Positions 1 through 8,732 are shown, counted from the stretch's first letter. The stretch is 64,000 nt of DNA from Acuticoccus sp. I52.16.1 (GCF_022865125.1 NZ_CP094828.1:4023219-4087218); one strand, 5' to 3'. Translations and numbers: made by a program. The notes: a model not told the origin generated them from the letters alone.

Positions 1-2
1 GC

Positions 3-74
3 CGGCGGGCGGTGAAGGAAGGGTGGGAAAATCCGGTGACGGACTGGGTGCTGCTGCGCAAACGCCTTACCTGA
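3..74 (+). CDS. C-terminal end of an unidentified protein (5' truncated by window edge)
   Basis: An open frame enters from the left edge and ends at TGA 72–74. The last residues read WENPVTDWVLLRKRLT, a composition typical of a real alphaproteobacterial C-terminus rather than a GC-rich shadow frame. Only about 23 residues are visible and no domain can be assigned. The aldo/keto reductase follows on the same strand after 66 bp. Confidence 0.5.
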   Translation, partial: RRAVKEGWENPVTDWVLLRKRLT

Positions 75-140
75 CGAGGCGTGGGCGGCGGAGGCCGGCC
101 GGCGCCCTCCCGCCCGACGACCGGCCGCAGGGGATCCGCC

Positions 141-1211
141 ATGGAATATCACCCGCTCGGCCAATCCGGCATGATGGTTTCGCAGTTCGTGTTCGGCACG
201 GTGACGTTCGCCGGCACACACGGCTTCCAGCAGGTCGGCTCGACCGGTGTCGACGACGCGCGCCTCCTGATCGACATGGCGCTCGACGCCGGCATCAACG
301 CGCTCGACACGGCCAACATCTATTCGCGCGGCGACTCGGAGATCGTGCTGGGCGAGGCGCTGAAGGGCCGGCGCGACGACGCGCTCGTCTTCACCAAGGT
401 ACGCACCGAGATGGGGGACGGGCCGAACGACCGCGGGGCCTCGCGCGTCCACGTCATGCGCCAGGTCGAGGCCTCGCTGAAGCGGTTGCAGACCGACTGG
501 ATCGATCTCTATTGGGTGCACCAGTGGGACGGGGTGACGCCGGTCGAGGAGACCGTCGCGACGATGGCCGACCTGATCCGCGCCGGCAAGATCCGCTACT
601 GGGGCGTCTCCAACTATTCCGGCTGGCAGCTCGCCAAGACGGTGATCACGGCGCGCATGATGGGCTGCCCGCAACCCGTCGCACAGCAAATCAACTACAC
701 CCCCGAGGCGCGGCACGCCGAATACGAGCTGCTCCCGGCGGGTGAGGACCTCGGCGTCGCCTCGATGATCTGGAGCCCGCTGGGGGAGGGGCTGCTCACC
801 GGCAAGATCGACCGGAAGACGCCCCCCGCGCCCGGAACCCGCCAGGCCGACTGGCCCGAGCCGCACATCATCGACCGCGCCAGGCTCTGGGACGTGATCG
901 ACGTGTTGAAGGCGGTGGCGGCCGAGGTGGGGCGCAGCGTGCCGCAGGTGGTGCTGGCCTGGCTGCGCGACCGGCCCAACGTCCACTCCCTGGTGCTGGG
1001 CGCCCGCACGGCCGATCACCTGAGGGACAACCTCGGCGCCACCGACCTGTCGCTGAGTGCCGAGCAGGCGGCGCGGATCGAGGCGGTCGGCCGGCCGGGG
1101 GCGATCTTCCCGCTGTGGCACCGCGCGCTCAACGGCATGGATCGCGTGACCGAGGCGGAGCGCGGCTACCTGGAGGGCTGGCGCGAGGCGGTCCTGGCGC
1201 CGCGAGACTAG
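141..1211 (+). CDS. Aldo/keto reductase family oxidoreductase
   Basis: A 356-residue NADPH-dependent (beta/alpha)8-barrel reductase. The catalytic tetrad is visible: D56 and Y61 in [13 protein letters not shown]86 in FTKVR and H127 in DLYWVHQWD. The late segment [16 protein letters not shown] matches the cofactor phosphate-binding region of the family. It resembles the potassium-channel beta-subunit-like/YhdN group more than the short AKR1 enzymes. The ATG at 141 is preceded by an AGGGGA ribosome-binding site; an upstream in-frame start at 81 would add a non-family extension. The substrate cannot be read from sequence. Its stop codon TAG (1209–1211) coincides with the left end of the insertion sequence, but the coding frame is intact. 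Confidence 0.93.
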   Translation: MEYHPLGQSGMMVSQFVFGTVTFAGTHGFQQVGSTGVDDARLLIDMALDAGINALDTANIYSRGDSEIVLGEALKGRRDDALVFTKVRTEMGDGPNDRGASRVHVMRQVEASLKRLQTDWIDLYWVHQWDGVTPVEETVATMADLIRAGKIRYWGVSNYSGWQLAKTVITARMMGCPQPVAQQINYTPEARHAEYELLPAGEDLGVASMIWSPLGEGLLTGKIDRKTPPAPGTRQADWPEPHIIDRARLWDVIDVLKAVAAEVGRSVPQVVLAWLRDRPNVHSLVLGARTADHLRDNLGATDLSLSAEQAARIEAVGRPGAIFPLWHRALNGMDRVTEAERGYLEGWREAVLAPRD

Positions 1212-1659
1212 GTCGTGGACTCATGGTGTCGTAGCCATAGGCGGGTCGATGCCAAGGCGACGGCGGCCATGAAGTTTCGGGCGAGTTTGTCGAATCGGGT
1301 GGCAATGCGGCGGAAGTGCTTCAGCTTGTTGAAGTACCGCTCGACGAGGTTGCGCAGCCGATAGAGCGGTGGCGCAACGGTGCGCATAACACGAACGTTG
1401 CGCTGGCTCGGGATGTGGGCGGTGGCGCCTCTGGCCGCACACCATTCGATCAGCGCCTTGGCGCTGTAGCCGCGGTCGGCCACGATGTCCGGTGCGAGTG
1501 GGAGCCCGTCGAGGAGGATCGGCGCTGTTGTCTTATCGGAGGCCTGACCAGCCGTGATTACGAAGCGGATCGGCAGGCCCCGCTCGTTGACGACGGCGTG
1601 GAGTTTGGTCGTCAGTCCTCCACGAGAACGGCCAATGGCGTGATCCGGGCCCCCTTTTT
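1208..1659 (-). CDS. IS5-family transposase, second frame (OrfB, catalytic C-terminal half reached by -1 frameshift)
   Basis: This frame supplies the rest of the DDE nuclease: the [14 protein letters not shown] strand, the second Asp in [11 protein letters not shown], and the Glu in [21 protein letters not shown], the typical IS5/IS427 C-terminal signature. It has no convincing start codon near the junction, so expression by ribosomal frameshifting from OrfA is the natural reading. The frame runs through the left inverted repeat and ends at TAG (complement of 1208–1210). Those three bases are host target DNA, not IS sequence, so the transposase stop codon is provided by the insertion site. 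Confidence 0.88.
1211..1227 (+). repeat. Left terminal inverted repeat of the IS
   Basis: GGTCGTGGACTCATGGT matches the inverted right end at 16 of 17 positions (difference at position 8). It directly follows the TA target duplication at 1209–1210. Confidence 0.92.
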
Positions 1660-1974
1660 TCCGCCGGCTGCGTGCTGGTGAGCCTTCACGATGGAACTGT
1701 CGATGAGCTGGAGCGCGGCCGGCTCTTCTTGAGCAAGTGCCTCGAACACCGCCAGCCATACGCCGCGCTTGGCCCATCTGTTGAAGCGATTGTAGACCGT
1801 CGTCGATGGGCCATAGCGCGCCGGCAAGTCGCGCCACGGTGACCCGGTCCGCAACACCCAGAAGATGCCGTTGAGGACACGCCGGTCGTCCACACGCTGC
1901 TTTCCGGCCGGCGCCGGCGGCAACAGCGGCTCGATGATCGACCATTCCACTTCGCTCAGATCGTAACGTGCCAC
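1612..1974 (-). CDS. IS5-family transposase, first frame (OrfA)
   Basis: A 120-residue product starting at GTG 1974 with MARYDLSEVEWSIIEPLLPP, the standard N-terminus of IS427-type transposases (DUF4096-like region). The segment FWVLRTGSPWRDLP and the first catalytic aspartate in LIDSSIVKAHQ are present. Alone it stops after the frameshift window with a short tail, so on its own it lacks the second catalytic Asp and the Glu. A full transposase needs the –1 frameshift at 1654–1660 into the downstream frame. Confidence 0.9.
   Translation of the reverse strand: MARYDLSEVEWSIIEPLLPPAPAGKQRVDDRRVLNGIFWVLRTGSPWRDLPARYGPSTTVYNRFNRWAKRGVWLAVFEALAQEEPAALQLIDSSIVKAHQHAAGGKKGARITPLAVLVED
1654..1660 (-). 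other. Programmed -1 ribosomal frameshift site (A AAA AAG)
   Basis: On the minus strand the OrfA frame reads GGA AAA AAG, so the heptamer A AAA AAG sits in the correct phase for tandem –1 slippage. Slippage moves the ribosome from the OrfA frame into OrfB, joining GGKK to [15 protein letters not shown]. This is the classic strong bacterial slippery heptamer and is common in two-frame IS5-family elements. Confidence 0.85.
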
Positions 1975-2033
1975 ACCGCGACTCCTGACTGACAGGAGAT
2001 TGAATCATGGGCGCGACCATTTGAGAATCCCGG

Positions 2034-2050
2034 ACCATGAGTTCACGACC
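2034..2050 (-). repeat. Right terminal inverted repeat of the IS
   Basis: The inverted sequence is GGTCGTGAACTCATGGT. It is followed by the second TA copy (2051–2052). Removing the IS and one TA restores the reductase end ...GAC TAG GGACC. Confidence 0.92.
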
Positions 2051-2190
2051 TAGGGGACCGATCCCGATCGCCCGGTCCTCGCCATGGCGAGCGGGCGCCG
2101 CCGCCATTCGAAGGATCGGATCGGTCGATCCATCGGAGGAACGGGCGGGGGATCGCTCGGGCCGGCCACCAGCGCCCCGTGCAGGACATG

Positions 2191-2221
2191 AAAAAACCGC
2201 CGGCGAGGGTTCGTCGGCGGT
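2191..2221 (-). terminator. Intrinsic terminator for the csbD-like gene
   Basis: A perfect 11-bp stem (2196–2206 with 2211–2221, one G·T pair) closes a four-base loop. On the minus strand it is followed by six T residues (2191–2196). It lies about 125 bp beyond the CsbD-like stop codon. The rest of 2053–2345 holds only a 14-bp palindrome (CTCGCCATGGCGAG, 2078–2091) and no credible gene. Confidence 0.8.
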
Positions 2222-2345
2222 CGTCCGGGTGTCAGGGGAGGCTCAGCCTCTCGGCTTGCCGTCCCGAAGGTTCAGGCGTGCGCCGACCGGCTCGCGGCAT
2301 CGAGGGTCACTGGTCCTCGGTGTCGCCGGTCCGGTCGCTCTGCGA

Positions 2346-2528
2346 TCAGACCTTGTCGCCGAGCGCGCCCTTCACGGCGCCTTTGGCTTTGTCGATCTCG
2401 CCGCGAGCCTTCTGCGCGTGGCCTTCGGCCTCGAGCTTGTGGTCGCCGGTCGCGCGGCCCGCCGCGGCCTTCACCGAGCCGGCGGCTTCCTTGGCGTGGC
2501 CTTTGGCCTTGTCTTTCAACTCACCCAT
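2346..2528 (-). CDS. CsbD family stress-response protein
   Basis: A 60-residue, highly charged, Lys/Ala/Gly-rich protein beginning MGELKDKAKGHAKEAAG, with the repeated KAxG and DKAKGAVKGALGD pattern of the CsbD/YjbJ family. These small proteins are abundant in stationary or osmotically stressed cells and their biochemical role is unknown. The ATG at 2528 is the family-typical start; the upstream in-frame extension lacks family character. It is divergent from pgk and ends before a strong terminator. In alphaproteobacteria such genes are often under the general stress sigma factor, but I could not find a clean GGAAC–CGTT pair here. Confidence 0.88.
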   Translation of the reverse strand: MGELKDKAKGHAKEAAGSVKAAAGRATGDHKLEAEGHAQKARGEIDKAKGAVKGALGDKV

Positions 2529-2753
2529 GACACGAACCTTTCCGGTTGTTCCCCCCGTCCTAGCGGCGGTGGGTGCTATCGAATGTTCGGTACGCGAACC
2601 GGTTTCATGACATCTCGGTAATTTTTGCCGCGTCGAAATCGCCCCGTCGCCGCCGCTTGGCCGTAATCGTCGCCGGTAGACGGTGTAGACCGTTCCCACG
2701 AACGTGCATGGCGTCTATGTAGGCTGCGATTTGGATGGTGACTGGAGGCTCCG

Positions 2754-3956
2754 TTGTCCGACGCCCGTACCCTCGATGACATTGGCCCGGTCGCCGGCAA
2801 GCGCGTTCTCGTCCGGGTCGACCTCAACGTGCCGATGAAGGATGGCGCGGTGTCGGACACCGCGCGCCTCGTCGCCATCAAGCCGACCGTGACGGAGCTG
2901 GCCGACAAGGGCGCCAAGGTGATCCTGCTGGCCCACTTCGGCCGTCCCAAGGGCGAGCGGGTCGCCGAGATGTCGCTCGAGCCGGTCGTCGGTGCGCTGG
3001 CCGCGACGCTGGGCCGCGACGTCGCCTTCGCGGCGGACTGCATCGGCGCTCCGGCGGCGGAGGCGATCGCGGCCCTCGCCGACGGCGGTGTGCTCGTCCT
3101 GGAGAATACCCGCTTCCATGCGGGGGAAGAGAAGAACGACGCCGCCTTCGCCGACGCGCTGGCGCACAACGGCGACCTCTACGTCAACGACGCCTTCTCC
3201 GCCGCCCACCGCGCCCATGCTTCCACCGAGGCGATCGCCCACCGCCTGCCGGCCTACGCGGGCCGCTCGATGGAGGCCGAACTCGTCGCGCTGACGAAGG
3301 CGCTGGGGAACCCCAAGCGGCCGGTGATGGCCGTGATCGGCGGCGCCAAGGTCTCCACCAAGATCGACCTCCTGGAGAACCTCGTCGCCAAGGTGGACGT
3401 CCTCGTCGTCGGCGGAGGGATGGCCAACACCTTCCTGCACGCTCTGGGGATCGACGTCGGCCACTCGCTGGTCGAGCGGGAGATGGCACACACCGCGCAG
3501 CGCATCATGACGGCGGCCGAGCGTGCCGGCTGCGCCATCATGCTCCCCAAGGACGCCATCGCCGCCGAGAAGTTCGAGGCGGATGCGCCGCACATCCACA
3601 TCGGCGTCGACGAGGGGGTCGACCACGACAAGATGATCCTCGACGTCGGCGGGCGCACGGTCCACCTCATCAACGAAGCGATGGACGGGGTGAACACGCT
3701 GGTCTGGAACGGTCCGCTCGGCGCGTTCGAGTTGCACCCGTTCGACCGCGGTACCTCCGCCGTCGCCCTGCATGCGGCCAAGCGGACGGCGGCGGGCATG
3801 CTGTCGGTCGCCGGCGGTGGCGACACGGTGGCGGCCTTGTCGCATGCGAAGGTCGCGGACAAATTCTCCTACCTGTCGACGGCGGGCGGGGCGTTCCTGG
3901 AGTGGCTCGAAGGCAAGCCGCTCCCGGGCGTCGACGCTTTGAAGCCGGCCGAATAG
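2754..3956 (+). CDS. pgk: Phosphoglycerate kinase
   Basis: A 400-residue cytosolic glycolytic/gluconeogenic enzyme converting 1,3-bisphosphoglycerate and ADP to 3-phosphoglycerate and ATP. Visible signatures are RVDLNVP (21–27), HFGRPKG (61–67), GGAKVSTK (196–203), GGGMANTF, the [10 protein letters not shown] segment and the nucleotide-loop GGGDTVAAL near the C-terminus. Length is normal for a bacterial Pgk. The start is TTG 2754, chosen because GGAGG (2744–2748) sits five bases upstream and no ATG fits. The class I aldolase gene follows after 48 bp, so the two are probably co-transcribed. Confidence 0.97.
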   Translation: MSDARTLDDIGPVAGKRVLVRVDLNVPMKDGAVSDTARLVAIKPTVTELADKGAKVILLAHFGRPKGERVAEMSLEPVVGALAATLGRDVAFAADCIGAPAAEAIAALADGGVLVLENTRFHAGEEKNDAAFADALAHNGDLYVNDAFSAAHRAHASTEAIAHRLPAYAGRSMEAELVALTKALGNPKRPVMAVIGGAKVSTKIDLLENLVAKVDVLVVGGGMANTFLHALGIDVGHSLVEREMAHTAQRIMTAAERAGCAIMLPKDAIAAEKFEADAPHIHIGVDEGVDHDKMILDVGGRTVHLINEAMDGVNTLVWNGPLGAFELHPFDRGTSAVALHAAKRTAAGMLSVAGGGDTVAALSHAKVADKFSYLSTAGGAFLEWLEGKPLPGVDALKPAE

Positions 3957-4004
3957 ACGGTAGAAGTCGAACAAGCAGAAATCCAGAGCGCCGAGAGGTT
4001 TGAG

Positions 4005-5039
4005 ATGAGTGAGACGTTGCAGGACATTGCCGCGGCCATGATGGCCGATGGTCAGGGCATCCTGGCGGCCGATGAGTCCACTGGCACCATCCAGAAGCGT
4101 TTCGACCAGATCGGTGTCGAGAACACCGAAGCGAACCGCCAAGCTTATCGCGAACTGCTCTTCACTGCCGACGACGCGATGAAGAACTACGTCTCCGGCG
4201 TGATCCTGTTCGACGAGACCCTGCGCCAGTCGACGCTGGACGGGCGCCGCTTCGCCGAGGTGATCAAGGCCGCCGGCGCCGTGCCGGGCATCAAGGTCGA
4301 CGCCGGCGCCAAGCCGCTCGCCGCATTCCCGGGCGAGAAGGTGACCGAGGGCCTCGACGGGCTGCGCGGCCGCCTGCAGGAATACTACGAGCTCGGCGCC
4401 CGCTTCGCGAAGTGGCGCGCGGTGATCGACATCCTGCCGGCCGACAGCCTGCCGACCGCAGGCGCCATCGCCTGCAATGCGCACGCGCTCGCCCGCTATG
4501 CCGCGCTGTGCCAGGAGAACGGCATCGTGCCGATCGTCGAGCCGGAAGTCATCATGGACGGCCCCAACTCCGGCCATGACATCGCCACCTGCTACAAGGT
4601 GACCGAGCTGACGCTGAACATGGTGTTTGACGAGCTGTACGCGCAGCGCGTCGACCTCACGGGCATGATCTTGAAGCCGAACATGATCGTGCCGGGCGCC
4701 AACGGGCCGCAGGTATCCACCCGCGAGGTCGCCGAGCAGACGATCGCGTGTCTGAAGGCGACCGTGCCGGCCGCGGTGCCGGGGATCGCCTTCCTCTCCG
4801 GCGGTCAGTCGGACGAGGCGGCGACCGAGCATCTCGCCATCATGAACCAGATCGGCGGCTTCCCCTGGAAGATGACCTTCTCCTACGGCCGCGCGCTGCA
4901 ACAGGCCTGCCTCAAGGCGTGGGGCGGCAAGAAGGAGAACGTGCCGGCCGCGCAGGCGGCGTTCAAGCACCGCGCCAAGATGAACGGGCTCGCCGCGCTC
5001 GGCACCTGGCGTGCCGAGGACGAGCGCGAGGCCGCGTAA
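4005..5039 (+). CDS. fba: Class I fructose-bisphosphate aldolase
   Basis: A 344-residue Schiff-base aldolase cleaving fructose 1,6-bisphosphate to dihydroxyacetone phosphate and glyceraldehyde 3-phosphate. The N-terminal ILAADESTGTIQKRF motif and the active-site stretch MILKPNMIVPG, with the Schiff-base lysine at K224, identify class I. Acidic residues of VPIVEPEV (about 177–182) and the C-terminal FSYGRALQ also match. No metal-binding class II motifs are present. A good ribosome-binding site precedes ATG 4005. It sits between pgk and a ThiE-like gene, a common arrangement in Hyphomicrobiales. Confidence 0.96.
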   Translation: MSETLQDIAAAMMADGQGILAADESTGTIQKRFDQIGVENTEANRQAYRELLFTADDAMKNYVSGVILFDETLRQSTLDGRRFAEVIKAAGAVPGIKVDAGAKPLAAFPGEKVTEGLDGLRGRLQEYYELGARFAKWRAVIDILPADSLPTAGAIACNAHALARYAALCQENGIVPIVEPEVIMDGPNSGHDIATCYKVTELTLNMVFDELYAQRVDLTGMILKPNMIVPGANGPQVSTREVAEQTIACLKATVPAAVPGIAFLSGGQSDEAATEHLAIMNQIGGFPWKMTFSYGRALQQACLKAWGGKKENVPAAQAAFKHRAKMNGLAALGTWRAEDEREAA

Positions 5040-5073
5040 GGTCCGGACCGCGGGGACGCGCTGGGGGAATGCG

Positions 5074-5658
5074 ATGCAACGGCTGATCCTCACGGTTCCC
5101 GACCGTCTCGATCCGCAGGTGCTCGGCGCCACGCTCGAGGGTGGCGCCGCCGCCGCGGTGGTGTTCGAGGGGCGCTCGGCGTCCCCCGCGCTCATCGAAG
5201 TCGCGCAGAACGCGGGCGCGGCGGCGCTGGCGACATGTGCGCTGGGCGAGGGGGCGAGCCCCTGGCCGCTGAAGGGTGACGCCGACGGGGCCCATCTCGT
5301 CGGCGATTTCGCCGCACGCGTCGCCGGGTTGGGCCGGCGGCCGGAGGGGCTGACCGTGGGCGCCGCGGCGCAATCGCGCCATGAGGCGATGACCCTAGGC
5401 GAAGCCGGGTCCGATTATGTATGGTTCGGGTCGACGGCGACGCTGTCGGAGGCTGCGGCCGAGATGGCCTGCTGGTGGCAGGCCCTGTTCGAGGTCCCGG
5501 CCGTCCTCGCGGGCCCGGCGGACGATCCCGCGCTGGCCCTGATGATCGCGACACGTGTGGAGTTCATCGCGGTGAATGTGTTCGAGTCCGAAGCCGACCC
5601 GGTGCGCCGGGTCGCGGCCATCAATGCGCTGCTGCGAGAAGGCGCCGTAACATCGTGA
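5074..5658 (+). CDS. ThiE/TenI-like (thiamine phosphate synthase family) protein
   Basis: A 194-residue predicted TIM-barrel protein. The N-terminal LILTVPDRLDP and the internal pattern GAAAQSRHEAMTLGEAGSDYVWFGS resemble the ThiE/TenI superfamily, in which the second segment forms strands near the phosphate site. Clear ThiE pyrophosphate-binding residues are not obvious, so enzymatic thiamine phosphate synthesis is doubtful; it may be a divergent paralogue. ATG 5074 was preferred over the upstream in-frame start, which overlaps the aldolase. Its TGA overlaps the GTG of the next gene (GTGA), implying translational coupling with the Sel1-repeat protein. Confidence 0.7.
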   Translation: MQRLILTVPDRLDPQVLGATLEGGAAAAVVFEGRSASPALIEVAQNAGAAALATCALGEGASPWPLKGDADGAHLVGDFAARVAGLGRRPEGLTVGAAAQSRHEAMTLGEAGSDYVWFGSTATLSEAAAEMACWWQALFEVPAVLAGPADDPALALMIATRVEFIAVNVFESEADPVRRVAAINALLREGAVTS

Positions 5659-8600
5659 GGCGTTGGGTGGTGGCGCTCGCGTCCGGGCTCGTCGCGACGT
5701 CGATCGCGCTGCCCGGCCTGGCGCAAACAGGCGCGCCCGCTCCGTCGCCCGACGAGGCGGCAGAGGCCGAGCCCGCGTCCGGCCCGCTGGGCCGCATCGG
5801 CCGGTTCACCGGCCGCATGACCGGGGCGGTGAGCGACGGCGTCACCGGGACGGTGCGGGGCCTGGGCAATCTGGTTCCGAGCTTCGGACGAGGCGAGGCG
5901 GAGGAGGGCGCCGGGCCGATGGTGCTCGCCCCGGCCCAGCCTATCGCGCCGGCCGATCCCCTCGGGGCCACGCCGAGCCCCGGCGCGCCGCGCGTGCCGG
6001 AGCGCGCCGCCGCCACGACGCCCGCCCCATCCGACCCCGCGCCGTCGCCCGCGTCGCCGAGCCTTGCGCCCGCGGCCCCGTCGAGCGCGGCCGCTTCGCC
6101 GGGGGGAACCCCGTCCTCCGGCCCGCTGCGGCTGACGCCGGAGCCGAGCGCCCCCGCGGCGCCGGTCCGCCGCGCGCCGGCACCGACCCCGTCCGCCGCT
6201 CCGCGCCCGGTCGAGCGTGCCGCGACACCGGCCCCGACTCAGGCGCAGCCGAGCGAAGACGCCGCCGCCGACCCTGCGCCCGCCGATTCCGTGCCGACGC
6301 GCGCGGCGACCACCGGGCCCGCGATCACCGCGCCTGCGAACAACGAGCCAGCGAATAACGAGACGGCGGCCACCGCGCCAGCGAATGCGCCGCCGGCGAA
6401 CACCGCGCCGGCACCGGCCGAGGCGGACGCCGCGCCGTCGCCCGGCCCGGCCGAGACGCCGGAGCCCGCCGCTGCCGAGCCGGCAGCCACGGCCGCCGCG
6501 CCGTCCCCCTTCGATGCCGCGGCGGACGCCGTGGGAGAGGCGAACGCCGCCGCGCCGCCCGCCGATGAGCCCCGCGACACGGCCGCGACGACCGAACCGA
6601 CGACGCCGGCGCCCGCCGGCTCCGGCGCGACGACCCAGCCGCCGGCTACCGCCGCCACCTCGCCCGACGCGCCCCCGCGCGAGACCGAAGCGGCAGCCGC
6701 GGCAGCGGAAGAGGACGTCGACGCGGCGGCGACCACCCCGCCGCCCAGCGAGCGCGCCGCGACGACCGACGCCTCGCCGGACGGTGCCGCGATGCCGAGC
6801 GCCCCGGAGGCCACGCCGCGCGATACGGCCGCGGCCACCGAGCCCACCGCCGCCACCGCCGCCGAGCCGGCCTCGGGCGGAGCCGCGACGGACGTGCCCG
6901 CGGCACCCGCCGTCGAGGCCGTACAGCCGCGCATGGCCGTCGACCGGCCGGCGCCCGAGGCCGAGAGCGCCGCCGCCATCGCGCCCGCCGCCCCGGTCGA
7001 CGCCGCCCCCGTCGAGGCGGCCGCCACCGTAGCCCCGGACGCGCCGCCGGCCCCCGACCTCGAGGCGGAAGCCGCGGCGACCGCCGCCACCAGCGGCGAG
7101 GACGACGCGGGCGAGACCCCGGCTGCGCCGGCCAGCGGCATCGTCGCGGCCGAGCCCGAGGCCGAAGACTCCCCGGCTGTCGCGGCGAGCGTCGACGAGG
7201 GGCCCGCCGCGGAGGCCGACACACCGCCGCTCGCCGCCGTCGAGGCGCTGCCGGACCCGGCCGCAGCCGGCGACGACCCGGCCGCCGGCGAGAGCGATCC
7301 CTCCGCCACGCTCGTCGGCCTGCCGCCGATCGACGCGTCCGCCGAGGCGCTCGGCGATCGCGACATCGCCGACCCGCTCGACCCGCCGGCGCTCCCCGGC
7401 GTCGAGATCGAGACGCCGACGCTGGCGATGGAGGTGCCGGACCAGCCCCGGCAGGCCCCCGCCGAAGCACCCGGCCAGCCGACCGCCGCGCCCGCCGAGC
7501 CACCGGTCGAAACCGCCGCCCCATCACCCGCCACTCCGACACCCGCCGCCGAGGCGGCCGCCGCCGCGACACCGGCCGCCGGGGGGAGCCCCGCCGTCGC
7601 CGAGGACGCCGCGCCGCCGGCCGCGGACCACGCCGGCCCCTTCGGCAACGGCGCCGCGCGCCCCGTGGCCGTGGTGACGCAGCCCGCGTCACGCAACATC
7701 CCGCAGTGGCCGGACGAGGCGCTCGCCCGCGTCAACCCGCAGCAGCGCAAGTCCAAGCCGCGCTACCTGCCGCTGCCGCTCGATACCCCGCCGGTCGTGC
7801 CGCAGCAGGAGGCGCCGGGCGTCGTCGTGTCCGCCGCGTCGCCTTATTCGGGCACCTCCTCGCAGCGCGCGGTGGACCTGATGGCGCTCGGCAAGGAGCT
7901 GTCGCTGGCGCATTACGCCTACGGCGCCTACCAGCGCGGCCTGTACGACACCGCGTTCCGCGTCGCCCTGCGCGCCGCGGCCGAGGACGAGGCGTCCGCC
8001 GCCGCCCTCATCGGCCGCCTCTACGAGGAGGCCAACGGCGTGCAGCAGGACTTCGCCAAGGCTGCCGGATGGTACGCGGTCGCCGCCGACCTCGGCTCGG
8101 CCGAAGCGCAGACCCGTCTCGCCGCGATGCTGCTGGTGGGCCGCGGCGTGCCGCAGAACTCCGCCCGCGCCGCCGACGTGTTCGAGACCGCCGCGCGGGA
8201 GGGCTCGGTCGAGGCGGCCGAGAGCCTCGCCATGATGCTCATCAAGGGCGAGGGCCGCGCCAGCGACCCGGAGGGCGCCTTCCGCTACATGAAGCAGGCG
8301 GCCGAAGGGGGGAAGACGCAGGCCCAGTACGCCGTCGCGCTGATGTACGAGGAAGGCCGCGGCACACCGCCGGACGACGCCGAGGCGACGTTCTGGTACG
8401 GCCGCGCCGCGGAGGGCGGCGACCCGGCCGCGATGCTCACCTACGCGACGCGGATCTTCAACGGCATCGGCGCCCCGGCCGACGAGGCGACCGCCGCCTA
8501 CTACCTCGGCGCGACCGCCCGCCTCGGTCTGCCGATGGCGATGAACCGTTACGCCCGCGTGCTCGCCAACGGCCGCGGCATCGCCACGGACCCGGTCGAG

Positions 8601-8732
8601 GCGATCAAGTGGCACCTCATCGCCCGCGAGGCCGGCGTGTCCGACTTCTATCTCGACGGCTACATGGGCGCGGCAGCGGCCAAGGACGTCGCCGAGGCGC
8701 GGCGTCGCGCCGCCGCGTTCATCAAGCGATAG
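5655..8732 (+). CDS. Secreted Sel1-repeat protein with a very long Ala/Pro/Glu-rich region
   Basis: About 1,025 residues from GTG 5655, which overlaps the previous stop by four bases. An N-terminal signal peptide (VRRWVVALASGLVATSIALPGLAQ) predicts export. Residues about 90–690 are low complexity, made almost entirely of Ala, Pro, Glu, Asp, Thr and Ser with no hydrophobic core. The C-terminal third carries at least five Sel1-type repeats, with patterns such as AAxLIGRLYEEANGV, AAMLLVGRGVPQN, LMYEEGRGT and YARVLANGRGI. Sel1 repeats are protein-interaction solenoids. The long acidic Pro/Ala stretch probably forms an extended, flexible periplasmic linker. The function is unknown; podJ- or ExoR-like scaffolds are loose analogues only. 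Confidence 0.82.
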   Translation: MRRWVVALASGLVATSIALPGLAQTGAPAPSPDEAAEAEPASGPLGRIGRFTGRMTGAVSDGVTGTVRGLGNLVPSFGRGEAEEGAGPMVLAPAQPIAPADPLGATPSPGAPRVPERAAATTPAPSDPAPSPASPSLAPAAPSSAAASPGGTPSSGPLRLTPEPSAPAAPVRRAPAPTPSAAPRPVERAATPAPTQAQPSEDAAADPAPADSVPTRAATTGPAITAPANNEPANNETAATAPANAPPANTAPAPAEADAAPSPGPAETPEPAAAEPAATAAAPSPFDAAADAVGEANAAAPPADEPRDTAATTEPTTPAPAGSGATTQPPATAATSPDAPPRETEAAAAAAEEDVDAAATTPPPSERAATTDASPDGAAMPSAPEATPRDTAAATEPTAATAAEPASGGAATDVPAAPAVEAVQPRMAVDRPAPEAESAAAIAPAAPVDAAPVEAAATVAPDAPPAPDLEAEAAATAATSGEDDAGETPAAPASGIVAAEPEAEDSPAVAASVDEGPAAEADTPPLAAVEALPDPAAAGDDPAAGESDPSATLVGLPPIDASAEALGDRDIADPLDPPALPGVEIETPTLAMEVPDQPRQAPAEAPGQPTAAPAEPPVETAAPSPATPTPAAEAAAAATPAAGGSPAVAEDAAPPAADHAGPFGNGAARPVAVVTQPASRNIPQWPDEALARVNPQQRKSKPRYLPLPLDTPPVVPQQEAPGVVVSAASPYSGTSSQRAVDLMALGKELSLAHYAYGAYQRGLYDTAFRVALRAAAEDEASAAALIGRLYEEANGVQQDFAKAAGWYAVAADLGSAEAQTRLAAMLLVGRGVPQNSARAADVFETAAREGSVEAAESLAMMLIKGEGRASDPEGAFRYMKQAAEGGKTQAQYAVALMYEEGRGTPPDDAEATFWYGRAAEGGDPAAMLTYATRIFNGIGAPADEATAAYYLGATARLGLPMAMNRYARVLANGRGIATDPVEAIKWHLIAREAGVSDFYLDGYMGAAAAKDVAEARRRAAAFIKR

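Larger units (their letters stand above)
1211..2050 (-). mobile_element. IS5-family (IS427-like) insertion sequence, 840 bp, apparently intact
   Basis: The element is bounded by 17-bp imperfect inverted repeats: the left end reads GGTCGTGGACTCATGGT and the inverted right end GGTCGTGAACTCATGGT, one mismatch. It is flanked by a duplicated TA (1209–1210 and 2051–2052). Inside are two overlapping minus-strand frames encoding a DDE transposase, joined by an A AAA AAG slippery site. Length, two-frame organisation, terminal GG and the TA duplication in a CTAG-like target all fit the IS427 group of IS5. Both termini, the frameshift signal and all three catalytic acidic residues are present, so the copy looks functional and fairly recent. 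Confidence 0.95.

Noticed and set aside
2529-2753. EcfG (general stress sigma) promoter for the csbD-like gene
   Set aside because: GGAAC is present on the minus strand (2547–2551), but no CGTT lies at the required 16–18 base spacing.
2715-5195. 826-codon open frame antisense to pgk and the aldolase
   Set aside because: It is the mirror of two highly conserved genes; its protein is Arg/His/Asp/Gly-rich with no motif, as expected for GC-rich antisense frames.
6340-6480. Possible tandem repeat array or CRISPR-like region in the Ala/Pro stretch
   Set aside because: Units such as ANNEPANNE are degenerate low-complexity coding sequence without constant spacing or spacers. No CRISPR array is present in the window.
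6217-7756. Long alternative frames (Pro/Arg-rich and Ala/Ser/Gly-rich) over the Sel1 protein
   Set aside because: They arise from the biased GCC/CCG/GAG codons of the real frame, which alone has a signal peptide, a coupled start and recognisable Sel1 repeats.
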